The notes under the pieces: model-generated
Database searches by the model: none
Told to the model about the DNA's origin: nothing
What the model saw: only the letters and a program-made list of their open reading frames with translations
From: Polyporus tsugae
Taxonomy: Eukaryota; Basidiomycota; Agaricomycetes; Polyporales; Polyporaceae
Direction of reading: 5' to 3'
Length of the DNA stretch: 64,000 nt
Assembly: GCA_024305745.1 (NCBI GenBank)
Contig: JAHRBS010000001.1
Coordinates: 1,364,001-1,428,000 of the forward strand
Position numbers and translations under genes: made by a program
Part shown: one piece after another, positions 22,283 through 32,500 of the stretch
Position numbering within the stretch: the first letter of the stretch is position 1
How the letters are laid out: every line of letters starts with the position of its first letter

Positions 22283-23749
22283 ATGCACGCCTTTCACCCC
22301 TTTGAAGTCCAGGATGAGTACTGGGATAAGGACAAGAAGCGGTGGTCTGTCTGTGTAACACAACTGTGCCCACACCGGAGTTGTACTTGGAGACCTATTC
22401 CTGAGGCAGTCAAAGGTCTCGCACCTCGACTCATCACTACCGAAGACCAACCAGCCCTTATCCTTGCACACATCGCCAGACCCCCTACACCTGCCTTTCG
22501 TGACCCCGAACGTCCGCCTCTTTGCCAAGCGGCAGCAGTTGCAACTAGTAACCCTGCATCTCATCCTGCGTACCGCCCTACCTCACGTCCAACCTCTCAG
22601 CCCCAAAGTCGCAAGCCGACCCCCACTGGGACTCCGTCCGCATCCCCTCATCTTGGAGGACTAACCCTCCAGACCACTGCCGAGCTTGTTAGACAACGGC
22701 TCGCATCCCGCACCTCCAATTCCCCCATCGCTTCAACCTCAGCACTACCCAAGGTTGAAGCAGAACCTGAGCAAGAGGACTCAAACCCTGCAGTCAAGGA
22801 GGAACCCAAACGAGAAACCGTAGTTCTCACCACCCCAACACCTCCATCCTCACCACCCTCATCATCCTCTTCCTCTTCGCCCTCATTGCGAGCACTATCG
22901 CCCGCTCCCACCATGGCCACACCCACCCCCTTTGATGTCTCCAAACTCCTCTCCCAAGTCGCCCCTCGCGAGTACGATGGAAAGCTCGCGCAGGAAGGGC
23001 TCCGCTTTGTAGCCAATGCCCGCATCTACTACGATCTTCTCGAGGCGCAAGGTGTCGCGCATGAGATCCGCTGGATCACGATCCTCAACAAGTTGACCGG
23101 TGGCGCTGCAGAGTGGGCCGGCCCATACATCGTCACAGTGGCCAGCGGCAATGTTGCGTGGTCGGACTTTGCAGCCTTTGAAGGGTCATTCAAGGCGCAC
23201 TTCTGCGCTGCAAACAACGAGGAAGCAGCCGTCGCAGAACTCACCAAACTCTGCAAGGCTTCGCATCAGCTTGGCACCGTCAAGGACTATACCAGTCAGT
23301 TCAATGCCATCGCTGCTCGCACCAGGTTCGGTGATGCAGACAAGCGCGAATGGTACCGCACGGTGCTCCCTTACAAGATCAAGGACGCCTTCGCGACCAC
23401 AGCGCATGACATCTCGGACCTCGCCAAGATCGAGAAAGTCGCGCTGCAGATGGATCAGCAACTTGCTGTGCGCGAGGAGGAATGGCCGAAGCAATTTGGA
23501 TGGAAGAAGAAGGGCGAAAAGGCAGCTGCCTCCGGTTCGGGCAAGAAGAAGTTCGACGGAGAGTGCTGGAACTGCGGTGAGAAAGGACATCCCGTGTGGC
23601 ACTGCCCAAAGCCCAAAGTCGAGGGCCAACGGGCTGCCTCTTCTTCCTCATCCAGTACCGACGGGCTCACGACACTCAAGGCCCAGCTCAAGGCAATGGA
23701 GGAGAAGATCACTGCCCTTACGGTGGTCGATAAGAAAGAGGGTTTTTGA
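22283..23749 (+). CDS. gag: Gag protein, right family A copy
   Basis: 488 residues, identical to the left copy: disordered N-terminal half, capsid-like centre, and CCHC knuckle CWNCGEKGHPVWHC close to the C-terminus. It starts at the ATG of MHAFHPFEVQDEY and ends at TGA 23747-23749, immediately after the slippery heptamer. It overlaps pol by four nucleotides in the -1 frame. Confidence 0.93.
   Translation: MHAFHPFEVQDEYWDKDKKRWSVCVTQLCPHRSCTWRPIPEAVKGLAPRLITTEDQPALILAHIARPPTPAFRDPERPPLCQAAAVATSNPASHPAYRPTSRPTSQPQSRKPTPTGTPSASPHLGGLTLQTTAELVRQRLASRTSNSPIASTSALPKVEAEPEQEDSNPAVKEEPKRETVVLTTPTPPSSPPSSSSSSSPSLRALSPAPTMATPTPFDVSKLLSQVAPREYDGKLAQEGLRFVANARIYYDLLEAQGVAHEIRWITILNKLTGGAAEWAGPYIVTVASGNVAWSDFAAFEGSFKAHFCAANNEEAAVAELTKLCKASHQLGTVKDYTSQFNAIAARTRFGDADKREWYRTVLPYKIKDAFATTAHDISDLAKIEKVALQMDQQLAVREEEWPKQFGWKKKGEKAAASGSGKKKFDGECWNCGEKGHPVWHCPKPKVEGQRAASSSSSSTDGLTTLKAQLKAMEEKITALTVVDKKEGF
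23740..23746 (+). promoter_or_regulatory. -1 ribosomal frameshift heptamer GGGTTTT (right copy)
   Basis: The gag frame reads GAG GGT TTT TGA; the heptamer G GGT TTT has the canonical X XXY YYZ form and ends one base before the stop. After a -1 slip the next codon is TTG (23746), the first codon of the open pol frame. Established -1 sites work with such heptamers plus a downstream structure; I have not modelled the structure. Confidence 0.72.
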
Positions 23750-26700
23750 TTAGAACCGCATTGGACGCTGCGCGTGCTGGTTCTTGTAGTAATAGTCGAT
23801 TTTCTGTACTGGGTTCGTCATTTGTATATGAAGTAAATCACGATGGTCAACACTTTCATATACCAGTACAGTTAATCGGCAAGCAGCGACATAAGGACAT
23901 TGTAGCTATAGTAGATAGCGGTGCTACTACTAAGTTCCTACATAGACGATTCGTAGAACAGAATAGGGTTACGACGAGGAAGTTGGCAAGGCCAATTCCT
24001 CTGTACAATATCGACAGTTCAGAAAACCGTGATGGTACAATCACAGAGGTTGCCGTGTTGGATATGGCAATCGGAGACCACAGGGAGAAGGTGGTCTTTG
24101 TAGTGACAGATATAGGAGAAGAGGATGTCATCATTGGCCTGGACTGGCTACGCGAGCACAACCCTGAAGTAGACTGGGAACATGGCTCGCTGCGCCTGTT
24201 GAGATGTCCAGAGACATGCCCGGCTAACCAGAGAACCTCTGAACCTGTCGAGACCAAAGCGCATGATACGGAGGCACGGCTTATGGCGCGCTGCAGTCCT
24301 CGATGGGCAAAGAAGGTTAGGAAGGTTGGAAGGGTGTGTGCGGCCATGATGACTGAGGAGAAGGAGGAGGATAGGCCCTGGCCGCCAGGATTCCTGCTGC
24401 GGTGGGATGGAACTGAGACATCTCTTCTCAATGCATGGGAGGATGGACAATGCCTTTATGGTGCTCCGCAACTGTTTGCTTCAGCGACATACACATATTT
24501 GCAACAACTCGCTGAGCAAGAGTACCAGAAGAAGGAAGTCCGCCCCGTCAAAGAGATCGTACCCGAGCACTATCACGAATACTTGCATGTGCTCTCGAAA
24601 GAGGCGTCCGAACGTTTGCCAGAACACGGACCCTATGACCATGCAATAGAGCTCGTGCCCGATGCAAAGATGTTCCATTCCCGTGTGTACCCCCTGTCAC
24701 CCAGCGAACAAGGAGAGCTTGACAAGTTTCTCGCTGAGAACTTGGCCAAAGGCTGTATTCAAGAGTCAAAGTCGCCAATGTCGTCGCCGTTCTTCTTTGT
24801 CAAGAAGAAGGATGGTAGCCTACGTCCAGTCCAGGACTATCGGCGACTCAATGAGATCACCATTAAGAACCATTACCCACTACCGTTGGTATCAGATCTG
24901 ATGGATCGACTCAAGAAGGCCAAGTACTTCACAAAGCTCGATATTCGCTGGGGGTACAACAATGTGCGGGTTAAGGCCGGCGATGAATGGAAGGCTGCCT
25001 TTGTGACCAATCGAGGGCTGTTCGAGCTGAACGTTATGTTTTTTGGGCTAGCCAATTCGCCCAGCACATTCTCTACGCTCATGAACGACATCTTCAAGGA
25101 CCTCATCATACTCGGCAAAGTCACTATCTACCTCGACGACATCCTCATATTCACCGACAGTCTCGAGGAACACCGCACATTGGTGCGCGAGGTCCTGAAA
25201 CGTCTTAAGGAGAACGACCTGTTCTGCAAGCCAGAGAAGTGCGAGTTCGAACAGCCTAAGGTGGAATACCTCGGTGTACTCGTCTCGGAGAACTGCGTAG
25301 AGATGGATCCGGTGAAGGTGAAGGGTATCGCAGATTGGCCTGTCCCTCAGAACGCCACAGACGTACAGAAGTTCCGCGGTTTTGCAAACTTCTATCGGCG
25401 GTTCATAAAGGACTTTAGTGCCATCTGCAAACCCTTGGATCGCCTCACGGGCAATGCGCCATGGCAATGGGGAGACGAAGAGCAGTCTGCCTTTGACGAG
25501 CTCAAGTGTTGCTTCACCAAAAGCCCTGTCCTGACGATCTATGATCCAGACTGCAACACCCGCATTGAAGTCGACGCATCTGGCTTCGCTATGGGCGCGG
25601 TTCTGTCTCAGGAGGGGGAAGACGGCAAATGGCACCCCATCGCTTTTCACTCTGAGTCGATGAACGATGCTGAACGCAACTACAAGATCTACGACAAGGA
25701 GATGCTCGCCATCATTCGTGCCCTGCAGGCCTGGCGTCACTATCTCGAGGGTCTCTCCAGTATGTTCGAGATCCAGTCGGACCACAAGAACCTCGAGTAT
25801 TGGCGCACAGCACAGAACCTCACACGCAGGCAGGCACAATGGGCTCTCTATCTGTCGCGATTCGACTTTGTCATCTCGCACAAGCCTGGGACGTCTAATG
25901 GTAGGGCCGATGCACTGTCGAGATGGCCTGACCACCAGCACGAGGATGCAGATGACAATCTCAGTCAAGTCTTGCTGCAGCCAGAACATTTCTGGGTACT
26001 GGCAGCCAAGAGAGGGCATCTATCGGTGGTTCCAGAGAAGGCACTGCTTCGACGCATCCGCAAGTGCGGAGAGCGCAAGCAGGAGGTCATGGAGGCACTC
26101 AGTAAACTGGACAAACTTGGACCAGCGCATCTTCAGAATGACTTGGTGGACTGGAACAGTGAGCAAGGCCTGCTACTGTACCGAGGCAAAGTCTATGTCC
26201 CCAAGAACGACGCGCTGTGTGCTGAGGTTGTACGCATCCACCACGACCTCCCGCCCGCTGGACACCCTGGGCAGTCGAAGACATTGAAGTTGGTCACGCA
26301 AAACTACTGGTGGCCGGGCATGGCAAAGTTCATTAAGGATTACGTTGAGACCTGCGACACCTGTCGCCGCGGTAAGGGTTCGCATGCCAAACCGCACGGT
26401 CCTCTTCAACCAAACGAAATCCCTGATGGCCCGGGCCAGATTGTGACGTGCGACTTCATCACTGGACTCCCAGAGGTGGATGGATACAATGCACTTCAGC
26501 TCATCGCTGATCGGCATGGAAAGATGATACATCTTATTCCTTGCACCGAGGAGATCGACACAGAAGGAGCTGCTGACAACTTCATCCGAGAACATTTTCA
26601 TCTTCACGGGCTGCCACGGAAGATCATCTCTGATCGTGGGCCCCAGTTCTCAAGCAAGCTCTTCCGCGCCGTACTCAAGGGACTTGGCATAGAAAGCGCA

Positions 26701-27513
26701 ATGTCCAAAGCCTACCACCCGCAGACAGATGGGCAATCGGAACAATGGAACCAGGAGATAGAGGCGTACCTTCGCATGTTCTGCTCACGGCGCCGCGATG
26801 ACTGGGTCAAGTGGCTGCCGATTGCAGAGTTCGCCTTTAACTCGCACCAGCACTCATCAACGGGTTACTCGCTGTTCTACCTCATGTACGGCTACGAACC
26901 CCAGTTCCACATTCCGATGTTGCCTACAGCAGTGCCTGCAGCTGATGAATGCCGGGAGGAGTTGCGACAGGCGCGAGAGGATGCAACTGCGGCCTTGACT
27001 CTAGCAGCTGAGCGGATAAAGGAGTACTATGATCGGTATGTCCGTGACGCTCCAGAGTTCAAGGAAGGCCAGAAGGTGTGGCTCGACACGAGGAACTTCC
27101 GCGTTCCTGGAGTCTCTCAGAAACTGGTGGATCGATACGCTGGCCCGTATCTGGTTGTATGCAAGGTGGGCAATCTGGCTTACGAGCTCAGACTCCCCAA
27201 GGACCTTGTAATCCACCCCGTATTCCACGTTTCTCTCCTGCTTCCGCACAAGGAGAGTCGACTCCCCGGTCGTCACCCGGCAGAGCCAGCGGCAATTGAG
27301 GTGGAGGGGGAGGAAGAGTACAAAGTGGAGGAAGTGTTGGAGTCACGGCGGTATGGGCGGTGGAAGAAACTGCAGTACCTCGTACACTGGAAGGGTTGGG
27401 GCCCTGAACACGACAGCTGGGAGGATGCAGTGGACCTTACAAATGTGCCGCAACTCATGCAGAAATTCCATTCAACGCACGCAGAGGTGCCTGGTCCTCT
27501 CAAGAAGACTTAG
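23746..27513 (+). CDS. pol: Pol polyprotein, right family A copy
   Basis: 1255 codons, uninterrupted. Protease DSGA at 57-60, reverse transcriptase YLDD at 462-465 (25129-25140), RNase H, zinc-binding integrase N-domain, catalytic D903, D963 and E999, and the C-terminal chromodomain. One residue differs from the left copy: Met from ATG at 27457-27459 where the left has Val. That change and one silent change at 25653 are both CpG transitions. No ATG opens the frame, so expression as Gag-Pol by frameshifting is the simplest reading. A polypurine tract AGGAGGGGGG (27533-27542) lies just before the 3' LTR. Confidence 0.95.
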   Translation: MIRTALDAARAGSCSNSRFSVLGSSFVYEVNHDGQHFHIPVQLIGKQRHKDIVAIVDSGATTKFLHRRFVEQNRVTTRKLARPIPLYNIDSSENRDGTITEVAVLDMAIGDHREKVVFVVTDIGEEDVIIGLDWLREHNPEVDWEHGSLRLLRCPETCPANQRTSEPVETKAHDTEARLMARCSPRWAKKVRKVGRVCAAMMTEEKEEDRPWPPGFLLRWDGTETSLLNAWEDGQCLYGAPQLFASATYTYLQQLAEQEYQKKEVRPVKEIVPEHYHEYLHVLSKEASERLPEHGPYDHAIELVPDAKMFHSRVYPLSPSEQGELDKFLAENLAKGCIQESKSPMSSPFFFVKKKDGSLRPVQDYRRLNEITIKNHYPLPLVSDLMDRLKKAKYFTKLDIRWGYNNVRVKAGDEWKAAFVTNRGLFELNVMFFGLANSPSTFSTLMNDIFKDLIILGKVTIYLDDILIFTDSLEEHRTLVREVLKRLKENDLFCKPEKCEFEQPKVEYLGVLVSENCVEMDPVKVKGIADWPVPQNATDVQKFRGFANFYRRFIKDFSAICKPLDRLTGNAPWQWGDEEQSAFDELKCCFTKSPVLTIYDPDCNTRIEVDASGFAMGAVLSQEGEDGKWHPIAFHSESMNDAERNYKIYDKEMLAIIRALQAWRHYLEGLSSMFEIQSDHKNLEYWRTAQNLTRRQAQWALYLSRFDFVISHKPGTSNGRADALSRWPDHQHEDADDNLSQVLLQPEHFWVLAAKRGHLSVVPEKALLRRIRKCGERKQEVMEALSKLDKLGPAHLQNDLVDWNSEQGLLLYRGKVYVPKNDALCAEVVRIHHDLPPAGHPGQSKTLKLVTQNYWWPGMAKFIKDYVETCDTCRRGKGSHAKPHGPLQPNEIPDGPGQIVTCDFITGLPEVDGYNALQLIADRHGKMIHLIPCTEEIDTEGAADNFIREHFHLHGLPRKIISDRGPQFSSKLFRAVLKGLGIESAMSKAYHPQTDGQSEQWNQEIEAYLRMFCSRRRDDWVKWLPIAEFAFNSHQHSSTGYSLFYLMYGYEPQFHIPMLPTAVPAADECREELRQAREDATAALTLAAERIKEYYDRYVRDAPEFKEGQKVWLDTRNFRVPGVSQKLVDRYAGPYLVVCKVGNLAYELRLPKDLVIHPVFHVSLLLPHKESRLPGRHPAEPAAIEVEGEEEYKVEEVLESRRYGRWKKLQYLVHWKGWGPEHDSWEDAVDLTNVPQLMQKFHSTHAEVPGPLKKT

Positions 27514-27532
27514 TCATGAAGGCACGACCCTT

Positions 27533-27542
27533 AGGAGGGGGG
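27533..27542 (+). promoter_or_regulatory. Polypurine tract of right family A copy
   Basis: AGGAGGGGGG three bases before the LTR start TGTCATGAAC; the expected priming site for plus-strand cDNA synthesis. The same tract is present, inverted, beside the left LTR and beside the LTR at 36572. Confidence 0.7.
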
Positions 27543-27545
27543 TAT

Positions 27546-27991
27546 TGTCATGAACATTCCATTCGGCGCCTACTACCAGCGCCTTAGTTTCCTTTTCCGG
27601 ACGATCTACTTCTCACATTGTACTTATTGTTCTCCGTTGCATTGTATCTTGTCCTTTGTTCCTCAGCACAATAGCTCCTTATTGTCTGTCGTCGCTATTG
27701 TTCCGTTTCCATTGTTCATCCGTGTCCATAGTTACCTATTGTCCCCGGGTTCCCATTGTCCTCTATACGTATATAAAGACCTGCACTTTGCTGCCTGGAG
27801 ACCTCAGTTTCGACCTCTTGTCTCCAGGTAAGCCTCGCTGTATTTCGCTCGTAGACATCTACTTACTTAATACATCTTGTCTCTAGCCCTGACCATTGAG
27901 TCTTGCTCTGCTCTCGCTGCACAAGTGCTCGTTGACGCCCTTGCTTGTCTCGTAAGTCTCCCTGGTCCTGACTCGATGGCCACTCGTAACA
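27546..27991 (+). repeat. Chimeric LTR joining the palindrome to an older element
   Basis: 446 bp with TGT..ACA ends and a TATATAAA box at 27770-27777. Its first ~301 nt are identical to the left outer LTR of the palindrome. The remaining U5 side instead resembles the old LTR at 36572-37024 and runs directly into the leader of the decayed A-prime element. It therefore serves as 3' LTR for the right copy and as 5' LTR for A-prime. Confidence 0.82.
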
Positions 27992-29048
27992 TTAGGTTGA
28001 AACTACTTCACAAGCACTGGCGTACCTACACCCCTTTTCCTCTCACACGGTACGCACCTTTGACCCTCTGGTTGGCCTAGCGTAGTACGCGCTCTAGTCA
28101 CACCATCGGACGTGGTCTTGATTCAACTTGAGGCTTGCCACTCTTAGTGGTACAGTGTGCGGAAAGCTCCTAACCCGAGACTCCGGCACTGACAGAAGTG
28201 GTCTGCCTCACAGCGTGGGAGGCTAGAGAAAGGCGGCAAAACAAAGCCAAGGCAGGACACCCTTGGGCCTGTGTCCCTTGTGGTTAAGACACAGCATTAG
28301 GCCAAGGAGGCTGAGCAGACAGTGTTGGGTTGTGCACCTGCCATTTGCATTCCTGGTATAGGAAGCGAGACCCTTCACTCTGGCTTGTCAAACCTTTGGG
28401 CACACCTTTCACCCCAAAGAGGTTCAGGACAAGCATTGAGATACAGTTAGACAGTGCTGGGCAGTTAGCGAAGATCAACCGTGTCTCAATCATCGACACA
28501 CCTTCACAGCTACTCAAGAAGTAATCAAGACTATCTCTCCTAGACTCATTATCAGAGACAGCCAGGACTCGCAGATCCGTACACGACTCATCAATCCCCC
28601 TGCCCTAGAACCTCGAAACCCCGAACACCCTCCCCAACGACAAGCTGCCATTGTCGCTTCCAGAAACCCCTCCTCACACCCTGCCTCTCATCCAACTTTG
28701 CAACCTCAAAGTCGCATCCCCACACCTAGAGGGTCCCCATCTCTAGGACCCATTCCGCTTGGTCATGCTCTTTCATTAGCAAGTGAACATATTGCAAGAC
28801 GCACTTCCAACCCTCCGACACCCACCACACCAAACCCCACAACCCCGCCAGTCGGGACCCCACGAGGACAAACTGTTGTCCTTAACACCCCGAGTAGTCC
28901 CTTGCCCGTGCCAAGTCCCTCCCCACCTTCATCACCCGCTCCCACCATGGCCACACCCACCCCCTTTGATGTCTCCAAACTCCTCTCCCAGGTCGCCCCT
29001 TGCAAGTACGATGGAAAGCTCATGCAGGAAGGGCTCCGCTTTATAGCT
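27992..29048 (+). pseudogene. Leader and truncated gag of older family A element (A-prime)
   Basis: Closely follows the leader and gag of the intact family A copies but with many substitutions and small indels, mostly CG to TG or CA (for example CCTCGCGAGTACGATGG became CCTTGCAAGTACGATGG). The capsid start MATPTPFDVSKLLSQVAP is still readable near 28947. The N-terminal P/S/T region is shortened. Similarity stops abruptly in TTTATAGC at 29048, where an LTR fragment in the opposite direction begins. No pol is attached. Non-functional. Confidence 0.82.
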
Positions 29049-29137
29049 GTTATGACTGGCCATCGAGTAAGGACCAGGGAGACTTACGAGACGAGCAAGG
29101 GCATCAACAAGCACTTATGCAGCGAGAGCAGAGCAAG
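29049..29137 (-). repeat. Fragment of a family A LTR (U5 end)
   Basis: 89 bp starting TGTTATGACTGGCC; its reverse complement matches the U5 end of family A LTRs through GCTCTGCTCTCGCTGC. It abuts truncated gag on the left and the family B LTR on the right, so its own U3 is missing. Confidence 0.75.
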
Positions 29138-29554
29138 TGTTACAGCTGAACGACTGTGCCACAAAACAAACAAAGGTACGGGCTCACTGATGGAGACACA
29201 CAGAGGGTGACAACAGAAGTAGCAAATAGATTGGCCTAGACTAGAAGGCAGAGGATGGCAGGGGCTGTTAAGCTGCCTACAGATGATGGGGAGCGAACAA
29301 GAGACAGAATCTAAGGGCTCTTAGCCCACATCACAGCCCTTATATACTATACATGACAGGTGCACAGACCACCTGGCTTCAGGGCAGGCTTAGGCACTGA
29401 TGGCAGGTGGGCCAGTCCAAAAGAAGAACAAAGAGGTAAGTACTATTACATAATGATGATCAGTGTCTGGTATAAAGTCTGGAAGTGGGTGACCCCTGAG
29501 TTAGGATTGGTGGCTGTGACTGTGATACCAAATGTGGCGTGAAAAACCGTGACA
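29138..29554 (-). repeat. 3' LTR of family B element
   Basis: 417 bp, TGTTACAGCT to ACCGTGACA, near-identical to 35712-36128 with scattered substitutions. A TATA-like stretch (TTATATACTATA) lies in the middle. Confidence 0.88.
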
Positions 29555-29565
29555 CTACCCCCTCC

Positions 29566-32500
29566 TCAAGGCTGAGCTCCAGCGAAGCAATCATACCAAA
29601 CTTGACCATTAAACTGAGCTTGTACCGGCCGTGGATTGGTGAGGGATATTGGTTGGACAGCGTCAGGGTGCGAGGTGTGGAATTCATCGAGTAGTTCTTT
29701 GCAGTGCTTAACATTCCGTACTGGTTCCCAAGTGGCTTCGCTGATATCGTATCCAACCCATTTCACAAGGTATCAGACATATCCGTAGTAGGTCTTGGAG
29801 TCGAGGATCTTTTCGACTTCAAACTCGTCATGTCCTTCCACCTCTATGGCTGGTGGTTTTGACGGGTTACAGTTGCCAATCTCGTCCTTGTGATAGGGGA
29901 TGAGCTTGGAAGCATGGAAGACAGGGTGGACCTTGTTTGTGGCTGGGAGTTGTAGATGGAAATCGACCGGCCCAACTTGGTCGACGATTTCGTAGGGCCC
30001 ATAGTTCTTTGCGGATAACTTTGCTGATGACTGTTTGATCCTGAGGTCCCTTCCCTTGAGGAGGAATTTGTCCCCAACCTTGAATGGCACTTCACTCTTG
30101 TGTTTGTCGTAGTACCACTTCATCCATTCTGCAGCGAGGGTTAGGGATGCTTGGGCCTGTTCCCGGGCTTCCGTTCAGTACTGGAAGATGTCTTCAAGGG
30201 TCGGGAAACCTAGTTCTCCCTATACATCTGGGGCCATCTTGGGGTGGTATCCGTATTCCACAAAGAAGGGTGATAAGCCGGTAGACTCGTGTGCAGCATT
30301 GTTGTAGGAAAACTCCGCAGTGGATAGAAGGGAGGCCCAATCGTCTGGGCGGTGTTTGGTGAAGATCCGTAGATACTGTTCTAATGACTGGTTGACTCAT
30401 TCTGTCTGACCATCGGTTTGGGGGTGATAGGCTGTTGACATAGAGGCTCGGATGCCCAGCTTCCCACAAAACTCCTTGAAGAGTGCACTGGCAAACTGTG
30501 TTCCTCGATCTGAAATGATCTGTCGGGGTAAGCCATGATGTTTGAGTATGTGTTTGTAGATAAGCTCCGCCGCATCTGAGGCTGAGAAGTGGTCATTGCA
30601 TGCAAAGAAGTGGGCTCGCTTGGTCAGCCTGTCTACTACTACTGCGATGGCTGTGTAGACGTTGCCATGTCTGTCACAAGACTCAGATAGCTGGGTGATG
30701 AGGTCGATGCTCCAGATTTCCCATGGTCCAGCTGGGACTTCATTTGGCTGTAGCAGGCCAAATGGAGGGTTTCATGAGGCCTTGTTCTGTTGGCATGTAT
30801 CACACCCCTTGACATACTTCTTGACATCAATTGACATTCCAGGCCACCAGTAGTTGCGGCTGATAAGTTCCTGGGTCTTCCATCGGCCAGGGTGTCCAGC
30901 GAGTGTGGTGTCATGGTGAAGTTTGAGTAGCTCCAGTCGTAGTTTCTGGTCCTTTGGGACATAGACCTTTCCCCTATAGAGCAGGAGACCATTCTCGAAG
31001 TTCCATTCTTGCAGTGGCTTTCCAAACTCCCGAGGGCCGCTATTGAGCAGAGCCTTGTAGTCCTTGGTCATTGTGTCATCTTTGAGCACCTTCTTGATCT
31101 TGTCCAGTAGTTGCTTGTCATCGACTTCAGAGGTGTGGGTGGTTTGCATGGCTTTGATGGCGAAAAACTCTGATTTCAGCAGTGTTCGATCATCATTGTC
31201 ACTGCTTACCCCCTTCTCATGATCTGGCCTCCTGGACAGAGGGTCGGCATGAAGCATTGTCTTGCTGGGTCGGTGTCATAGGTTGAAGTTGAAACGGGAA
31301 AGAAACAAACTCCAGTGAGCTTGGCGACGAGTGAGTTTCTGGGCCTGCCAGAAATAGGTGAGGTTAAGGTGGTCCGACCAGATCTCGACCGGTTCAGGGT
31401 GTCCCTCCAGGTAGTGGCAATATTCCTCCAAAGTGTGTATGATGGCCAGTAACTCCTTGTCATAGATCTCATAGTTGTGTTCATGCTCATTCAGAGACTT
31501 GGAGTAGAATGCTACTGGGTGCCATAGTTTGTCTTCACCCAGCTGTTCCAGTACTGCCCCTGTGGCGAAGTCAGATGAGTCCGTTTCTAGACGGAATGGT
31601 GCAGTGTCATTGGGGATTTGCAGGATTGGAGCAGTGGTGAAGGCAGTCTTGAGGCTCTGGAAGGCATTTTCCTGGTCCTCTCCCCACTGCCAAGGTGCAT
31701 CCTTGCACGTGAGCACTGTGAGTGGGCGAGCTATCTTTGAGAAGTCCTTGATGAAACACCGGTAGAAATTGGCAAGACCGAGGAAAGCCTGTACATGCTT
31801 GACTTTGGTAGGTGTCGGCCAGTTCTTCACGTCTTCCACCTTGGTTGGGTCCATGGTGATGGAATCCTTTGAGATGATCGACCCAAGGAACTCGACCAAT
31901 TGTTGTTCAAACTTGCACTTTTCGGGCTTGACAAAGAGGTCGTTTGCTCGTAGCTTCTGAAGTACCCATTCCGTAAGTTGCCGATGGAGTGTGAGTTCGT
32001 CCGTAAAGATGAGGATATTGTCAATGTAAACTACCACATGTCCTGTAGCAATCTCCTCCTTGAGGATCTCGTTCATCATAGCTTGGAAGGTGCTTGGGGC
32101 ATTACAGAGACCAAATGTCATCACCGTTGGCTCATGCAGACCACGGTGAGTGATAAACGCTGCCTTCTCCTCGTCTCCTTCTCATATACGGACATTGTTG
32201 TACCCCCACCTCAGGTCCAGAGAGGTGAAGATGGATTACTAAGACAAACGGTCGATGAGGTCAGGGATCCGCGGTATGGGAAATTTGTCCTTCTTCGTGA
32301 CAGCGTTGAGGGCCCGATAGTCTTGTACTAAACATAGGCTGCCATCCTTCTTTTTGACAAAGAAGACAGGAGCCGCAGCTGGGCTCTTTGACCTTCAAAT
32401 GTATCCCTTGGCTTCCTGTTCATCAATCCACCCATCCAGGGAGTTGCGTTCTTGTGGGTTGAGTGGGTAGAGCTTTGCCAGCTTTGGCGGTGCAGCACCT

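Larger units (their letters stand above)
21811..27846 (+). repeat. Right arm of the giant inverted repeat
   Basis: 6036 nt, the inverted match to 15736-21771. Identity ends sharply inside the LTR at 27846: one base later the two outer LTRs differ by substitutions and an indel. Confidence 0.92.
15593..27991. mobile_element. Head-to-head inverted pair of a Ty3/Gypsy chromovirus (family A)
   Basis: Two copies of one LTR retrotransposon point away from each other. The left copy is on the minus strand, the right on the plus strand; matching coordinates always sum to 43582, so the axis is at 21791. Each copy has leader, gag, pol and an outer 3' LTR. Between them there is no complete 5' LTR, only a 49-nt LTR end for the right copy and a 10-nt LTR end for the left. 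The left LTR starts at 15593 with TGTTAC, and the right ends at 27991 with TAACA. No matching 5-bp target duplication was seen at the outer edges: GCAAG on the left, and on the right the sequence runs straight into the leader of an older related element. Confidence 0.93.

Noticed and set aside
29360..29542. 60-codon frame in the family B LTR, repeated at 35934
   Set aside because: It is just open sequence within both LTR copies, running across the LTR end; no product expected.
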